From assembly GCA_015499995.1 (NCBI GenBank), contig JADNRV010000281.1:1-62887 (forward strand): a DNA stretch of 62,887 nucleotides. The letters run 5' to 3'. The position numbers and the translations under genes were made by a program. Source of the DNA: Flammula alnicola (taxonomy: Eukaryota > Basidiomycota > Agaricomycetes > Agaricales > Strophariaceae). A model generated the notes under the pieces. The model worked only from the letters and a program-made list of their open reading frames with translations. It was not told the DNA's origin and searched no databases. Shown here piece after piece: positions 11,120 to 22,689 of this stretch (positions are counted from its first letter, which is position 1; each line of letters starts with the position of its first letter).

Positions 11120-12110
11120 CACTGAGTTGTCTGTAGCATGAGCCTTTTGAAGAGGTAACTGCTTCACTGTCTGATGCGCCAATCGATTTACCCTTCTCCC
11201 AACTATATGCAAGGAAATTGACCTCAACTTTCTGCCTTACATTCTCTCCTCTATGACTATTACTGACAACAATGCCTTGTAAATTCCTTACTCAATTTCC
11301 CATCTTGTCTCAACACTAGAAATTATGGTTTCACTTTACTTCTTTTATACATTTTTCACTACCTAGACATTGTTTTAATAACTTCTTTCTAATTACTACT
11401 ACCTAACCTTTACATTCCTCCTATATCCATAACCTTTACATTCTTCTCCAAACCAATCCTTTATCCATATACTGAGACTGGAGGGGCTGATGTTATGGTA
11501 CACTACATTATCATAATATATCTCTTTCAGTGCATCTTGAAAGTAATGTGCACGCATGCATCAAATGCACGTGTATGGATCAAATGTGTGTGAACACATC
11601 ACACGCACATACGCATCATGCACTTAAGTCTCGAATATGGATTAGGACTGTTTGGTGAGAGCCTTGGTCGTAAAGTGCATCGCCACTCACAATGCGTGAC
11701 ACTCACATGTTCATAGCTATGCACATGAGTTATGAAAGCGCTCGACATGTGCCAAAGGTAGTAGAAAGAGAAAGGAGATGCGAGAAACTCCTTTGACATT
11801 CCAGTAGTTTCCGTAGATATACATATATAAAGACCATGTACTAGTACATAGAAATCATCATCTTTTTACCCAATACATTGTGTGAACTTAAGTCTCAAGA
11901 AGAATTACTCTTCCTTGTTTAAGGTTTAGTTTATTGATAGTGTTTGAGCTTCCTCTGGCTATTGATCAACAGGGCTTCCTGTGATTGTAAACTCACTTAG
12001 ACGTGCAAGGTACTGATCTCATGATCAAACATTGATACTCAATTTATTATTTTATCACTCTCATGACAACTCGCTCAAATATTCTAATAAATCACACAAG
12101 GTTTTCAACA
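11120..12110. other. AT-rich non-coding DNA
   Basis: No coding frame was recognised. A cluster of GCACGCATGCATCAAATGCAC-like alternating purine/pyrimidine words occurs at 11550-11620. Nothing else can be supported. Confidence 0.4.
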
Positions 12111-12336
12111 AGTGTGCACCCATTGTGACCATGTGAAAATTGTAGTGCATACTCGTTGCGGTCCCTGCATGAAAGTTACAGGTTGTTAAAGTCAAGTTAA
12201 AGTCAAAAGTTTGTACAAATTGTCAAGTTAAAGGAAGTCTGAGTTCGGCATTGTTTGAGTTTTACAAAGTCTATTACTACTTGATTATCTAGTAGTTTAC
12301 ACATACCCTGTACTAAGCATCTTTAACACCCAATAT
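12111..12336 (-). repeat. Dispersed repeat A (LTR-like), copy 1
   Basis: 12111-12257 is about 90% identical in the same orientation to 25173-25326 (shared CGGTCCCTGCATGAAAGTTA and GAGTTCGGCATTGTTTGAGTT). Its continuation 12268-12332 matches 7199-7258 at the right edge of the element inside the chromovirus pol. On the minus strand it starts TGTTAAAGATGC, so it is probably the beginning of an LTR shared by three places in the window. Confidence 0.65.
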
Positions 12337-12660
12337 AGACACCCCCAGCGACATCCACAAAAGTTCCTGCATTGATGATCAAATCTCCCTCCCACTCCAA
12401 AATTGATTCAAGTGGATGACCTAAGAGTTTTCATCAGAGTTTTGTGAGTCAAAAAACCAAGTACTTACCTTGTGAGATTGAATTCATGTACATGTTGCCT
12501 GTAACTTGGAAGAACTGACCACCATTGATGGTCACATGCTTGGTGAGAGACACTGGGAACAAAGTTAGCAAATTTTTCTGAGAAACAGAATATGCACTTA
12601 CTGCCAGCCCATGAACAGATGATTGGAAGCACTCGGCGAAGCATGCCCTTCGTTAATTCT
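12337..12660 (-). pseudogene. Relic of a spliced gene with repeated INGG-F motifs
   Basis: Read on the minus strand, short coding-looking pieces are separated by plausible splice sites: GMLRRVLPIICSWAG, then KHVTINGGQFFQVTGNMYMN ending at a GTAAGT donor, then DLIINAGTFVDVAGGVYI. The repeated [IV]INxGxFxxVxGN pattern resembles a short module seen at the head of many agaricomycete NLR- and kinase-like proteins (recollection, not a search). No complete gene remains. Confidence 0.3.
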
Positions 12661-12840
12661 AAAAGACTTTAGATTATATACCAAAAAAAAAGAATAAAAA
12701 CTTACTAGTAACAATAAAAACTATGAGAAAAAGACAAAGAATTATGATTTTTGTTGTAGTATGCATTGAGGGCAGTAGAATCAAGTAAGATGAGCAGCAC
12801 ATGATGTGATGGAGTGTCACACATCTAGCCTGTTTTGTTC

Positions 12841-13164
12841 TTATTTTTATTTGACACAGAGACAGATAAAGAAATCCAGAATTGCTTACATAATCAAATA
12901 ATTCAATTGTACTGGCTATGAATAATAGATGGTGGTGGTTAAAGATCAAGAGCAGTTGTTGTGTAATTTAAGGTTTATATACTGTGCTACTATCTACATG
13001 TGCAAAGTCTGACAAGTCAAGCCATACATTCTCATATCATCTAGGTATATATTTATACACATCTAGATATATATATATAAAACCCAACAATATTTTTTGG
13101 TTTAATCTGATTATGTAAGCAATTCTGTCATTTTTTTATCTGGCTCTATGTCAAATAAAAATAA
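12841..13164. repeat. Inverted-repeat (foldback) element, 57-bp arms
   Basis: 12841-12896 and 13108-13164 are inverted copies (outer TTATTTTTATTTGACA, inner AGAATTGCTTACATAATCA) with a few mismatches, separated by about 210 bp of AT-rich DNA. The right flank ends in an A tract. No clear target duplication is visible. It is probably a small MITE. A minus-strand frame over it is a by-product. Confidence 0.6.
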
Positions 13165-16044
13165 TAGAAATACAAAAAAAAAAAAACCAGCACATATAGT
13201 GAGCTAGATGAAGTTTTTTAAGGATGCAAACAGATATAGTCAATATATACAATAGATCACTGTCACTAATGCTTTTTGAAAATTGAATCTTACTTTGAGT
13301 TTTTTTTCTCTTTTGCTTCTGGTGCAGAAAAAAAAACTTAAAGATAGCAAGGGGGTACCGAAACCTTAGATATTACCTAACATCGACAAAATATTTAAGG
13401 ACCTGGCAGATGACCCACCCTCCATTGTAAGCATTATATAATGATCAATATGTCCTAATATAGTATATACGATCAATTTATCAACCAAGATGGCGCACAC
13501 TCTTGGCCACACGTCCTGCACCATCAGAAATGCATGTTTCGCACATCCAGCCCCTCAGCGCAATGTCCAAACCAACACAGTCAAGATGATACTATCCATA
13601 GTTAACAAGAAATGTTATGAAAAAAATTAATAAATGGTACGTACCCATTTTATAACACACTTTGTGTTTTTACATTGAACTGTTCCTCCATCAGGATGTA
13701 CCTCTGCATCTTTACCACATGTACACTTCTCAAGCTCAGCAAGGTTGAATCGAGAATGAAATGTCCTTCTCTCTGGTCGACCAGATGGTCCAAGGATGGG
13801 GACTTGTGGCAGCTCCAAGGGCATGGGAGCATCAAGATTATGTGGGAAAGGCATGCAAGAATCCAAAATGGATGCTGCCGTGGCTTGTGCTGAGGGCAAT
13901 GATGCAGCACCAGTGCCCAGAGCAGTGTTCTCAATGGGTGGGAGGACCTGGTTGAGTGGTTGTTCATCACTGTTATAATACATGTCTAAAATAGACTTTA
14001 ATTAGGATAGTAGATTAGTTAAAATGAGAAAATAGTACCATCATCATCATCATGGGGCACCAGCATGGCTGAACCACTATCCTGATGTTCTGGTGCAGCT
14101 GATGTATCTGTCTAGATGATAGTAAATAAATTAGTATGAATGCAAGATAACTGAAGATATTATTACCTCAGGTTCTTGAGCATCATTTCTATCCAACTCA
14201 TTACTGTTCTGGTCAGAGTCCGAGACATGCTCGTCATCCTTACCAGCTTCGACCTCAGCTGTTGATGTCGCCAGCACCACAGTCGAAGTATGCACTTCTG
14301 AAATCACTATCTTCTTTGCTTCCTTCACCTTTCCAGGCCAGTGCACAACAGTGTTGCGCTGGTCCCTCCAGAAGGACATCATCTGAGTGGTTTCAAACTT
14401 TGTAAGCTCCCAAAGTGGGGCATAGTAAGTGAGTGATGCAGATGGATGTTTCAATAGGACGTGGGATCAGAGGATGTACTTTCACACAGCTGGAGACTGC
14501 TTATTCAGGCAGATAGGACATGTCACAGGGACATTTGAGCAGGGAGATGTCGAAGTGGACTCCACAGCAACTGTATAATAAAAGACCTGCCAGTTTCTGC
14601 ATCCCGAAGAGTGGTGTGTATTTACCTTCATCTTTCCGCTAGCACCATGTGCAAGGAATATCTGACAGTTTGAGGATGAGCAAAGGCAGAGCCTGCAGGG
14701 CTCATCTTCTCGGGTGATGTTTGGGTCAAAAAGGACATGGGCGTTGATCAACTGTGGTGCCAAACTCGAAGCTGGGAGATCAGAGCGAGCAGCTGTTGGT
14801 TGCGCCCTTGATGTTGTCGAGCTCTGAGGTGGCTAAACGGCAGGAGAAGGAGGATTTCCCTGTGAGTCATATAAATAAGTATCAGTAACAATAAGGTTAA
14901 AAAATCATACCAGTATGTTCACGGTATGAAAAATTGTCTGTGAGGGATGCATGCAAGCTCCTTGATGTTATTACTTGTTAACTGGCCAGGAATCATCGCC
15001 ACTAAGCCCACAAGGAAGGTTCCTTGGAATAGATAGAACATTTGACCTATTCCTCATGACACAAACTCAGGATCCATTGCTTGGATATATTTCCCTGGGA
15101 CATGTAGCATGAGCTCCTTGATTCAATACAAGCGCCAGTCATTCTGAAGAAAAATATCATCATTGGAAGTAGAGGGACGTAGACCAAGAACCTGAATTGA
15201 GATGGTTATCTTCTCAAGCTCGTAGAGGTCTGCTTGTGGGACTGCGGTAATGGTGCTGTCAGAATTTATCTTGAAGCTATTGACCTCACTAATACAACAT
15301 CAGGAAAAACACTTTTTCCTCAGGTCTTCCCAAGAAACTCCTAGGGCAGCCTAAGAGTGCTAGGTCAGCCAGGTTGCTCATACTCTCTTGGGTGTCAGTT
15401 AGGAGATAACTTTTCTTTAGAGTAACCTAGGACATCCCTAGGACACCCTAGGATGTACTGGAGGCAACCTAATGGTTTCCTAGATTGCAGTCAAATTTAC
15501 TCAGAGTGTCCTAGGACAACACAATAGGTCTTAGGCTTGGGTCAATTTGCATTTCTGTTGCCCTGGGGGTTCCCTTGTCCTGCCTCTAAGCACAATTTTC
15601 GAGTAGGTTTGAATCAATATATAATATAGTACAATATAGTACAAGGACTATTATTGAACATACTATGTAACTACCTACAGTTACATCTAATATACTCACA
15701 GTGACATAGAGTAGTTGTCACTGCACCCACAGCATCATGGGGCAGTCTTTGATGTACCCACGGCATCGTGGATTCATCATAGATGCACATGCAGCGTCAT
15801 GAGGTCATCATTGTTGGACTGTGGCTGTCCCTTCTCTGCCCACCCAGATCCTTCAAGAGTGAGCACCAGCGGTGTCATGGCATCATTGTCATTAGACCCA
15901 CAGGGTCGTGGAGTCATCATTGTTGCACCTGCAGTGTCTCCCTGTATAGCCCATGGGGTGGTAAGTAGTATATTATGTGAGAGATGAATAATGGAATGAG
16001 TCATAAGACCCACTCCACAATGCACCTCATGGGACTCCTTCTTT

Positions 16045-16690
16045 GTAGCTGGCGCTGTCTCGCATGTTCAGTGTTGGAAGGAGAAGCAATAGCCAGCCCA
16101 CATCACTTAAGTGGGGGGCACTCAGCTCATTTACCTAGCATAGTAGTTATCAGTATCAAATATAAAGAATTAAAAACTCACCAGACACCAAAACGCAGCA
16201 AAAGAACAGGGAGGGAGTGAGGGTTAAACATTAAACATTAACGTGTAAGTTGAACCAGTGTGGGACAGTGTCTTCATCTGCTCATGCATATGAGGGAGAG
16301 GTGGACAAGGCGGCAGCCTGAAACCTCATTCTACACAAATGAGAGGGGATGTGGGTTAGAGCTGTCATACAGGATGGCTTGCCATGTACCTGGTCGCTGT
16401 CATGCTTCTCGTTCTCCTCTTCATGCCCATCGCCCCTATGGTTTCTGTGTTTCATAGCCGTTGGGCTCACTTGCAATGATGAGCGAACGTGCACTGCCAT
16501 GGGTATTGTTATCACTTGTGCTGTCCTTGCTGGTGCTCGTATGCTCAGCATTGGGAGGTGAAGGAGGAGGAGCTGGCCCACATTGCTCAGGTGGGGCAGC
16601 ACAGCTCATTTACCTAGCAAAGTAGCTGTCAGTATCAATTATAAAGAAACTGAAAACTTACCGCTCACCAAAGAATGGGTGGAGAGGAAA
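16045..16690 (+). repeat. Direct duplication of about 150 bp
   Basis: 16061-16205 and 16546-16680 share GCTCATTTACCTAGCA, TCAGTATCAA and TATAAAGAA at roughly 80-85% identity, about 485 bp apart, inside the 3.8-kb transposon. The segment between also carries GTGCCATG-type words. No protein is recognisable. Confidence 0.6.
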
Positions 16691-17689
16691 TGAGTGTTGA
16701 GCGTTAAGTTCAACTTTGGAACTCAAATGTTGTTCAACATGTCATGTGAACCATTCGAACTCTGCAGATTTGAGACATGATCATGTGACTGAACACGTCA
16801 CATCATGCTCTCCTTTTGTTGATTTCTGTGATATATTTGCGACATGCATGTTGCAAATTCATAACACCAGATAATGCCTCGCCGCATGGTCACTCCTCCG
16901 GACCCTCTCCATGACTCTGCATTTCCTGGCCAATCTGGTCATTCTCGGAAACTGCCGGATTATGGATCAGCAACATTAAACGTTGTCGATCTTCGACTTC
17001 ATGCCCTTCACCTCAACCCACCCTCTCTTGTTCCCCCTTCTTGTCAAGGAATATAAGTGGGCAATGAGGAGACCGAGCGATCAAGAGGAGGCCCTAGTAG
17101 AGGGGGACCTGCAAGGTACGTGAGCAGAATGAGTCAGTACTGCCAACTTGTTCTGCACTTCTCCTTCAATCTACACATGGACACTTACTGGTCACCTCTC
17201 CCCACAGCTTGTATAAGGAGACAATGAATGGCAGTTTGTCGTCTTCTTAGATTCGAACATCGTCTGATGCAGACAATGTTCGAATTCGTGCTTAAGACCT
17301 CGACCACGGCCTTACACCACCCGCGAGCCCCATCTGCTGCACCATTTGGCATTGCACACCCTGGCTCCTCATCCCATCACCTTTACCCACAAATCTCTGA
17401 TGCCCCAGGTGCATTGTCGGCCACCTCATGATGCCGCTGTTCGCTCTGCCACCACCGCTTGCTAACGGCCACCACCTCACGCAACACCAACCCACCCAAC
17501 CAGACATGACCTCATCACAGCCCACCCCGACCTCTCCATCAAGCCACCACCACAGTCCCAACCCCACCTTCTCAGGTTGACAGAGCTGGATGGCGAGCAC
17601 CAGCTCTTCATGCTGTCACCTTCACCCACTGCCCACTCCCCTCAACAATGAATCCACGAGGCTGCTGTTGCATTGAGAATGACTCCTCA

Positions 17690-18800
17690 ATGCCCCGGGT
17701 GCATCGACGACGAGCCCGTGACGTCGTGGGGTGCATGGATGCCGCAGATGCATCGATGACAAGCCCACGACCTTGCGGGTGCATCGACGACAAGCCCATG
17801 ACATCGTGGGGTGCATCGATGCCGTGAATACATCGATGACAAGCTGACAATGTCGCTGGTGCATCGACCACGGGATGGCCTCACTCACCCGCTCGACTTC
17901 TTCACCCTCCCTGACCCACGGCATACCCTGCGCAAGCGGCGGAAACACCACGACACCACGTGGATCTCTCTCTGGAGTTTTATGTGGGATGGGGATATGG
18001 TGCCGACATGGGGCGAGACTGGGGTAAGCACTTCATGTTCTTCCTCTATTTCATCTTGTACACTTTTATTAATTACTTCTGTCTTAATAGATTCCACCTA
18101 TTTGCACTCATCCCACTCATCATCACTGCCTGCTGACTCCTCCAACTCCTTCGGCAAATCCACACCACCTCACTCACCCTAACACTCATGACCCACCTAC
18201 TCATCACCAACCTCATCCTCCTGGCATTGTCCCCAGCCATCCTCCTCGTCATCTCCTCAGCAGTCAGCCATTCATCACCGTCGTCTTCCGTGTGCTGTTG
18301 GTCGGGTATCCGACATGCGTCGTTACACCATTCAGGCGCTAAACAATGTTTAAAGATGACGACCACATTTTAGCAAGAGAAACATGCACCTCGGACTCCT
18401 GCATGTTGAGCCTTGATGACAAGCTAACGACATCACGGGTGCATCAACCCCGCAGGTGCATCAACCTCACGGGTGCATCAACGATGAGCCCGTGATGTCT
18501 TGGGGCTCATCGATGCCGTGGATGCATCTACAATGAGCCCATCGACGTCGCGGGTGCGTCGATGCCGCAGATACATCGACAATGAGCCCATCAATGTCAC
18601 AGGTGCATCAACTCTGCGGATGCATCGACAATGAGCCCACAATGTTGTGGGGCTCATCAACACCGTGGATGCATCTACAATGAGCCCATTGACATCGTGG
18701 GTGCATCTACAATGAGCCCGAGACGTGGGGCTCATTGACACTGTGGGTGCTTTGACGATGAGCCCAGGATGCCGTGGGTGCATCGATACCATGAGCTGGA
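17690..18800. repeat. Two minisatellite blocks of GTGCATCGA-CGA-GAGCCC units
   Basis: At 17690-17870 and 18405-18795 degenerate units of roughly 30-50 bp repeat words such as GTGCATCGATGCCG and CGATGAGCCCATGA. A weaker block with the same CATCATGG/ACCCACGGCATC theme occurs at 15715-15990. Apparent minus-strand proteins with RCTPRCHGLVVDA repeats are translations of this minisatellite, not genes. All lie inside the 3.8-kb transposon. Confidence 0.7.
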
Positions 18801-19639
18801 TGTTGGCTAATGTTTTAGATACTTTGGTAATATAATTTTACATTATGTAGCTATAAAATGAATTATATTTGGAAAAAGGCCACCTAGATTCTTAGATTGC
18901 TCTGAAAGTGTCATAGGATATATTAAAATTGATACAACCTTCTGGGAAGTCTCCTGGCATCACAGGAGTGTCATAGAATATATTAAAATTGATGGAACCT
19001 TCTGAAAAGTCTCCTGGTGTCACAGGAGTGTCCCAGGGCACTATATGTGCCCTGGGATGCCCTGGTAGTATGTCTTCCAGCCAAATTTTCCTAGGATGAC
19101 CTAGGGCAAAAGTGTTTTTCCTGATGTACATGTCATGACAGCACAACATCAGGAAAAAATGTCCAGCTCATAGTTACCTGCCAAGCTTTGTTGTGGAATA
19201 TAAGCTCCGGTTATTTACATCGATGCCGCATCTGCTTATGTTGATCTGCATTGCCTACAAGTACTCCGGGAGTTATTGCAGGTGGCTCAGTCATGCCTTG
19301 TTGCATTGGCACATAGCTGCATCATTTGCCATAGTGTGCTGTTCAGACTACATATGACTACAAAGACTACAGGTAATTGTACATTTAGCAATTGTACTTA
19401 GGGTGCTTTCGAAATGCTTTCAATAAATTGGCTCTTCTCATGTTGGCTCCAAGTTCACTCCCCGGAAGTCGCTGATGTTCAATGCTTCACTATCGCAGTG
19501 CAAGTCACTAAATCACCAGATACTCCACGCATTGTCTGATTCAATAGCTATTGGCGCACACATATGCAGTGTGTGAATTGCGCGTGGAGGAATTTTGGAG
19601 GAACCGACATTTCAACAAAGTCAGTTCATTCTCTGACAC

Positions 19640-20840
19640 ACGTTGATAGGGCCGCAAACCGGCCACGCATGAATTTTGCAATATATCATCTTTTACCTAT
19701 GGAATATAACCGAGACAGAGAGACTATAACACACCCAAGTTAGTAGTCTAAGGCCTAGCTATGCGACTACTAGCTGTTATATAACCTGTGACAATGGCAA
19801 TCAGACGTGGTTCAGAGCTAGCTGAGTCCGTATGATAATCCGGGAGACAGTTAAAAGTTAGAAAACAGTGAAACATAGAATGCATAAGTCACAAATGACT
19901 AGCAAGGCATAAACGCACCATGGGGAATAAATTAAAGGACTTCTGGATGCTTTGGAAATAGTGCGCAGCGAATTCAGTACAATCAGAGTATTGCTGAAAA
20001 GCTAGCTATAAAATACTACAGCTAGGAGTACAAGATGCAGCTAGTTAGCATGCGGTCAAAACACATGACTACTAGCGAGCGTATCTTGTGACTTACTATG
20101 AGACGCACAGGACGCGGACGTGTTAGTTAGACGCACGCTCCACCCTCTACCCAGGGGACTACCAAAAGTGGTAATAGTATGAGAAAGGAAAGAAGGAACC
20201 AACATCAATGATGGCCGCAGATCCGGAATAAAGTGGCACCGCTAGCCGAGACGCACGCATGATGCACATGGTACGCGGAAGTCAGGAGTGTCTTAGCGCG
20301 CTGAAAAGGGATGAATTGCCAAATCCTTGACCGCTATCTGGTCACCTGGAATACTCAACCCTATACCCATTGCCTGCAGGCATTATTTACACGAGATAAG
20401 AATGTTTTACTCTATTTTATTCGCATACTAGAACCACACATAGCTGTAGTATAAAAGATGTACCTCTGTAGCTAGTTACCTTAAGCAATCTCTTCCCAGT
20501 TTTATTTCGAGCTAAGACGCAGTATCTAGTAAGAAAGAGGATGAATAAAGGATCAGTTTGACTTCAATAGAGTTCGTTTGAAAGCCAGAAGAAGGCTTAG
20601 TGTTAAAGAGAAGTTCTTGAGGACAAGGTCCAAGAATTTAGAAGCCAGAAGAGTGCTTAGAGGCCGGAAGAGTGCCTAGAGAAAGTCAGAAACAGAGTCC
20701 AAGTGGGCTAGCAGATCGTTCAGAAGGTAGCGCACAGTGCGGCCTTAGTTTCAGACGAGTTCTGAGCCTCCAGAGCAGCTAGTGCTTCGAAAGTCGAGCT
20801 AGTAGCGTCTTAGAGAGCTTTTCTAAAAAAAACATAAAAC
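19640..20840. other. Possible LTR-like region
   Basis: 19643 begins TGATAGGGCC..GAATTTTGCAAT, resembling the first 40 bp of repeat B. A TATAAAAG box lies at 20450. GAAGCCAGAAGA/GAGGCCGGAAGAGTGC words repeat at 20580-20700, as in a U5 region. No coding frame and no clear right end. The interpretation is weak. Confidence 0.3.
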
Positions 20841-21884
20841 CTTAAAATCAATAAAACCGTTCATCCTTGTGATAAAACGAAGCTTGAAATGAAGATAAAA
20901 TGTGTATTTGAATAATCCCTCATACCCACTTTAAACGAACCACGAGGCGCTGTCTACAAGTCAGCTAGCTAAATAAAACAAACACTGTGGAGTACAGCAC
21001 ACTACATATTTCTGAAGCTAGTAGAGCATCGCTCGACCTAGTTAGGATCTCGCTCCGCAGTTGTGTGTGTTGTTTAGGTCGCTGAGCGCATAGCAGGTCT
21101 CTCAACGTGACTTTGCTGATGAAAGTTGAACATGGTCGCTGTGTCAACTTGTTCATCTCTTACCACTTCCACCACCGCCGCCTACTCTCATGTCCTTCGA
21201 TAGCCAATGATGCTACCAGTGAGGCAGACGGGAGTGTCTCGCACAAAGAACTACCTTGTAAGTTGCCTTCACTTGTCTGGATGAAATCCTCAAGACCCAT
21301 TAACCTCACTGCCGTGTAGATGCTCCCAGGTAAAATGAACGATGGAAAACCACCTTGTCATTTCACATGATTGTAAGTTCTTGCATGCATCACTCAACCC
21401 AATTAACTAACATGCCACCCTCTTTCCATTTAGCCAGCGACACACCAACCGGCGGGACATTTCGACATCTGGTGAACTTCGAGGGATATGGATTGAGTTT
21501 AAGGGATGGGAAGGTCTGAACAAGGCACATCTTCTGTTATCTATCTATCTATCTATTTACTAATCCAATTTTCCGACCTCTTGCTGAGCTCCATTTCCAT
21601 GCCTTTCATAGTCTGCCGAATCTCCAGCCACGATGGATACGAGGGCGACGGGTTGCTACCCCTCACGCTGCCGAAAACAGCTGTGTTGTTTGTTGTTTGC
21701 CTATGAGTTTAAGCACTGCAGCAGAGTTTCAGTGGCCCACTGCCTGAACATCTGCTTTGTCGTGCTCTGCTGCATTTGCGTGTGCCCTTCCAGTTGCACT
21801 CTCATAGCCTCTATTGTCGGCCCAGCAATGCTCGCTCGGCTGTTGTTTATGCTGGGGCTGGGGCAGCTACGCTGACTATGACCA
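20841..21884. other. Non-coding spacer with a CTAT microsatellite
   Basis: A (CTAT)n tract lies at about 21539-21555. Short frames on both strands lack motifs. No gene or element boundary could be supported. Confidence 0.4.
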
Positions 21885-22262
21885 TTGATAGGGCGTGGCG
21901 CGGTCCACCCGTGAAATTTTGCGATTTCCCAACCCATCGATCTATTACACTAGGGAACTGAGGGTAGGCAGCATGCCTCGTGCTGGCCGACTAAGTGGGT
22001 TACATGCGGGAAACCACATAACTAAGTACAATAGAAGTAACTATCTACGGTCCGGCGGGCCTAGCTAGTAAGCTCAGAAGTATGTATAGAATTAAGGTTG
22101 ATGCCAAAGAAGCATGACCTCTGCATGTCCCTGCGAATCAAACAAGAGGCTTGGACTGGAGAAACCCGCGCAGAATGAGAATCCCGAAGCCTTGAGGCAC
22201 GACTAGTCCAATATGGATACAGTGTTAGACGCATCGATCACAGGCCAAAGAACACGTGACCA
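21885..22262 (+). repeat. Dispersed repeat B, right copy
   Basis: Starts TGATAGGGCGTGGCGCGGTCC and is the inverted partner of 10012-10396, 11.5 kb away. Homology runs to TTGGCC near 22245 on the outer side. Read outward, both copies face each other, as would the ends of a 12-kb element or two inverted solo LTRs. No duplication of flanking bases was found. Confidence 0.7.
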
Positions 22263-22689
22263 GTTGGCCCACATTGTCCCATACACCCATCTGTCCATTA
22301 TACACGTAGAACGGCCGCGTAGTTTGGTTCCGAACAAGCTGAGCACTCAAAGGCCAGCTCATAGTAAAGCACGTGGGAAACGCCGCTACAGAGGCGGCGG
22401 CTCCAACTTAACCGATGACCGTGCCGCACTGGCAAAAGGGAAACCCGCGCCGAGTGCGCCATACCTCCCAATCGGGCAATAATGTGTCTAAATATGGACA
22501 CAACTGTATTGAACCCCAAAAGAGGGTGTTCTGCGACATAGCGGTTCATCCTTGAAACCAAAACATATGTCAGAAATGGGGACTCACCAGTTACCGTTAC
22601 CGAACGGACCCGTAATCACGACACCATGGACCAGTAGAAATAGTGTTATTAGACGCATAGAATCATATGCAACATGTAGGGGCTTGGCG

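Larger units (their letters stand above)
15297..19127. mobile_element. 3.8-kb DNA transposon inserted in the PHD gene
   Basis: The ends are inverted: left ACATCAGGAAAAACACTTTT, right AAAAGTGTTTTTCCTGATGT (20 bp, identical). ACA flanks both sides (15294-15296 and 19128-19130), a 3-bp target duplication. Removing the insert restores a continuous host sequence. Both subterminal regions are packed with CCTAGG-like words (15330-15540 and 18890-19120). I find no transposase frame inside, so it is probably non-autonomous. The interior is mostly repeats (separate entries). The superfamily is not certain; a 3-bp duplication fits CACTA-like or Harbinger-like elements. Confidence 0.75.
13481..19315 (-). 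pseudogene. PHD-finger protein gene, disrupted by stops and a transposon
   Basis: Minus-strand gene whose coding pieces align in order. A possible N-terminus near 19315 starts MTEPPAITPGVLVGN. Then EVNSFKINSDSTITAVPQAD and LYELEKITISIQVLGLRPST..LQNDWRLY (about 15290-15125); ELMLHVPGKYIQAMDPEF..NNIKELACIPHRQF (to 14930); LINAHVLFDPNITREDEPCR..CSNVPVTCPICLNKQSPAV (14763-14482); KHPSASLTYYAPLWELTKFE (to 14167); small exons 14113-14038 and 13985-13645; and the last exon 13591-13481. The final exons encode a PHD finger: CTCG, VQCKNTKC, WYHLDC, GWMCETC, with a canonical intron splitting W and YH. At least five in-frame stops are present (for example two TGA at about 14481 and 14467, TGA near 15123, TAG near 14830), all explicable by transitions. 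A 3.8-kb transposon sits in the 5' part. The architecture resembles an uncharacterised agaricomycete family known to me only by memory. Confidence 0.7.

Noticed and set aside
13675..13978. Plus-strand frames over the PHD gene
   Set aside because: Antisense to the PHD-finger exons, which show clear zinc ligands and correct splice sites on the minus strand.
17608..18792. Minus-strand Cys/His-rich repeat proteins
   Set aside because: Translations of a minisatellite inside a transposon; several frames look equally open.
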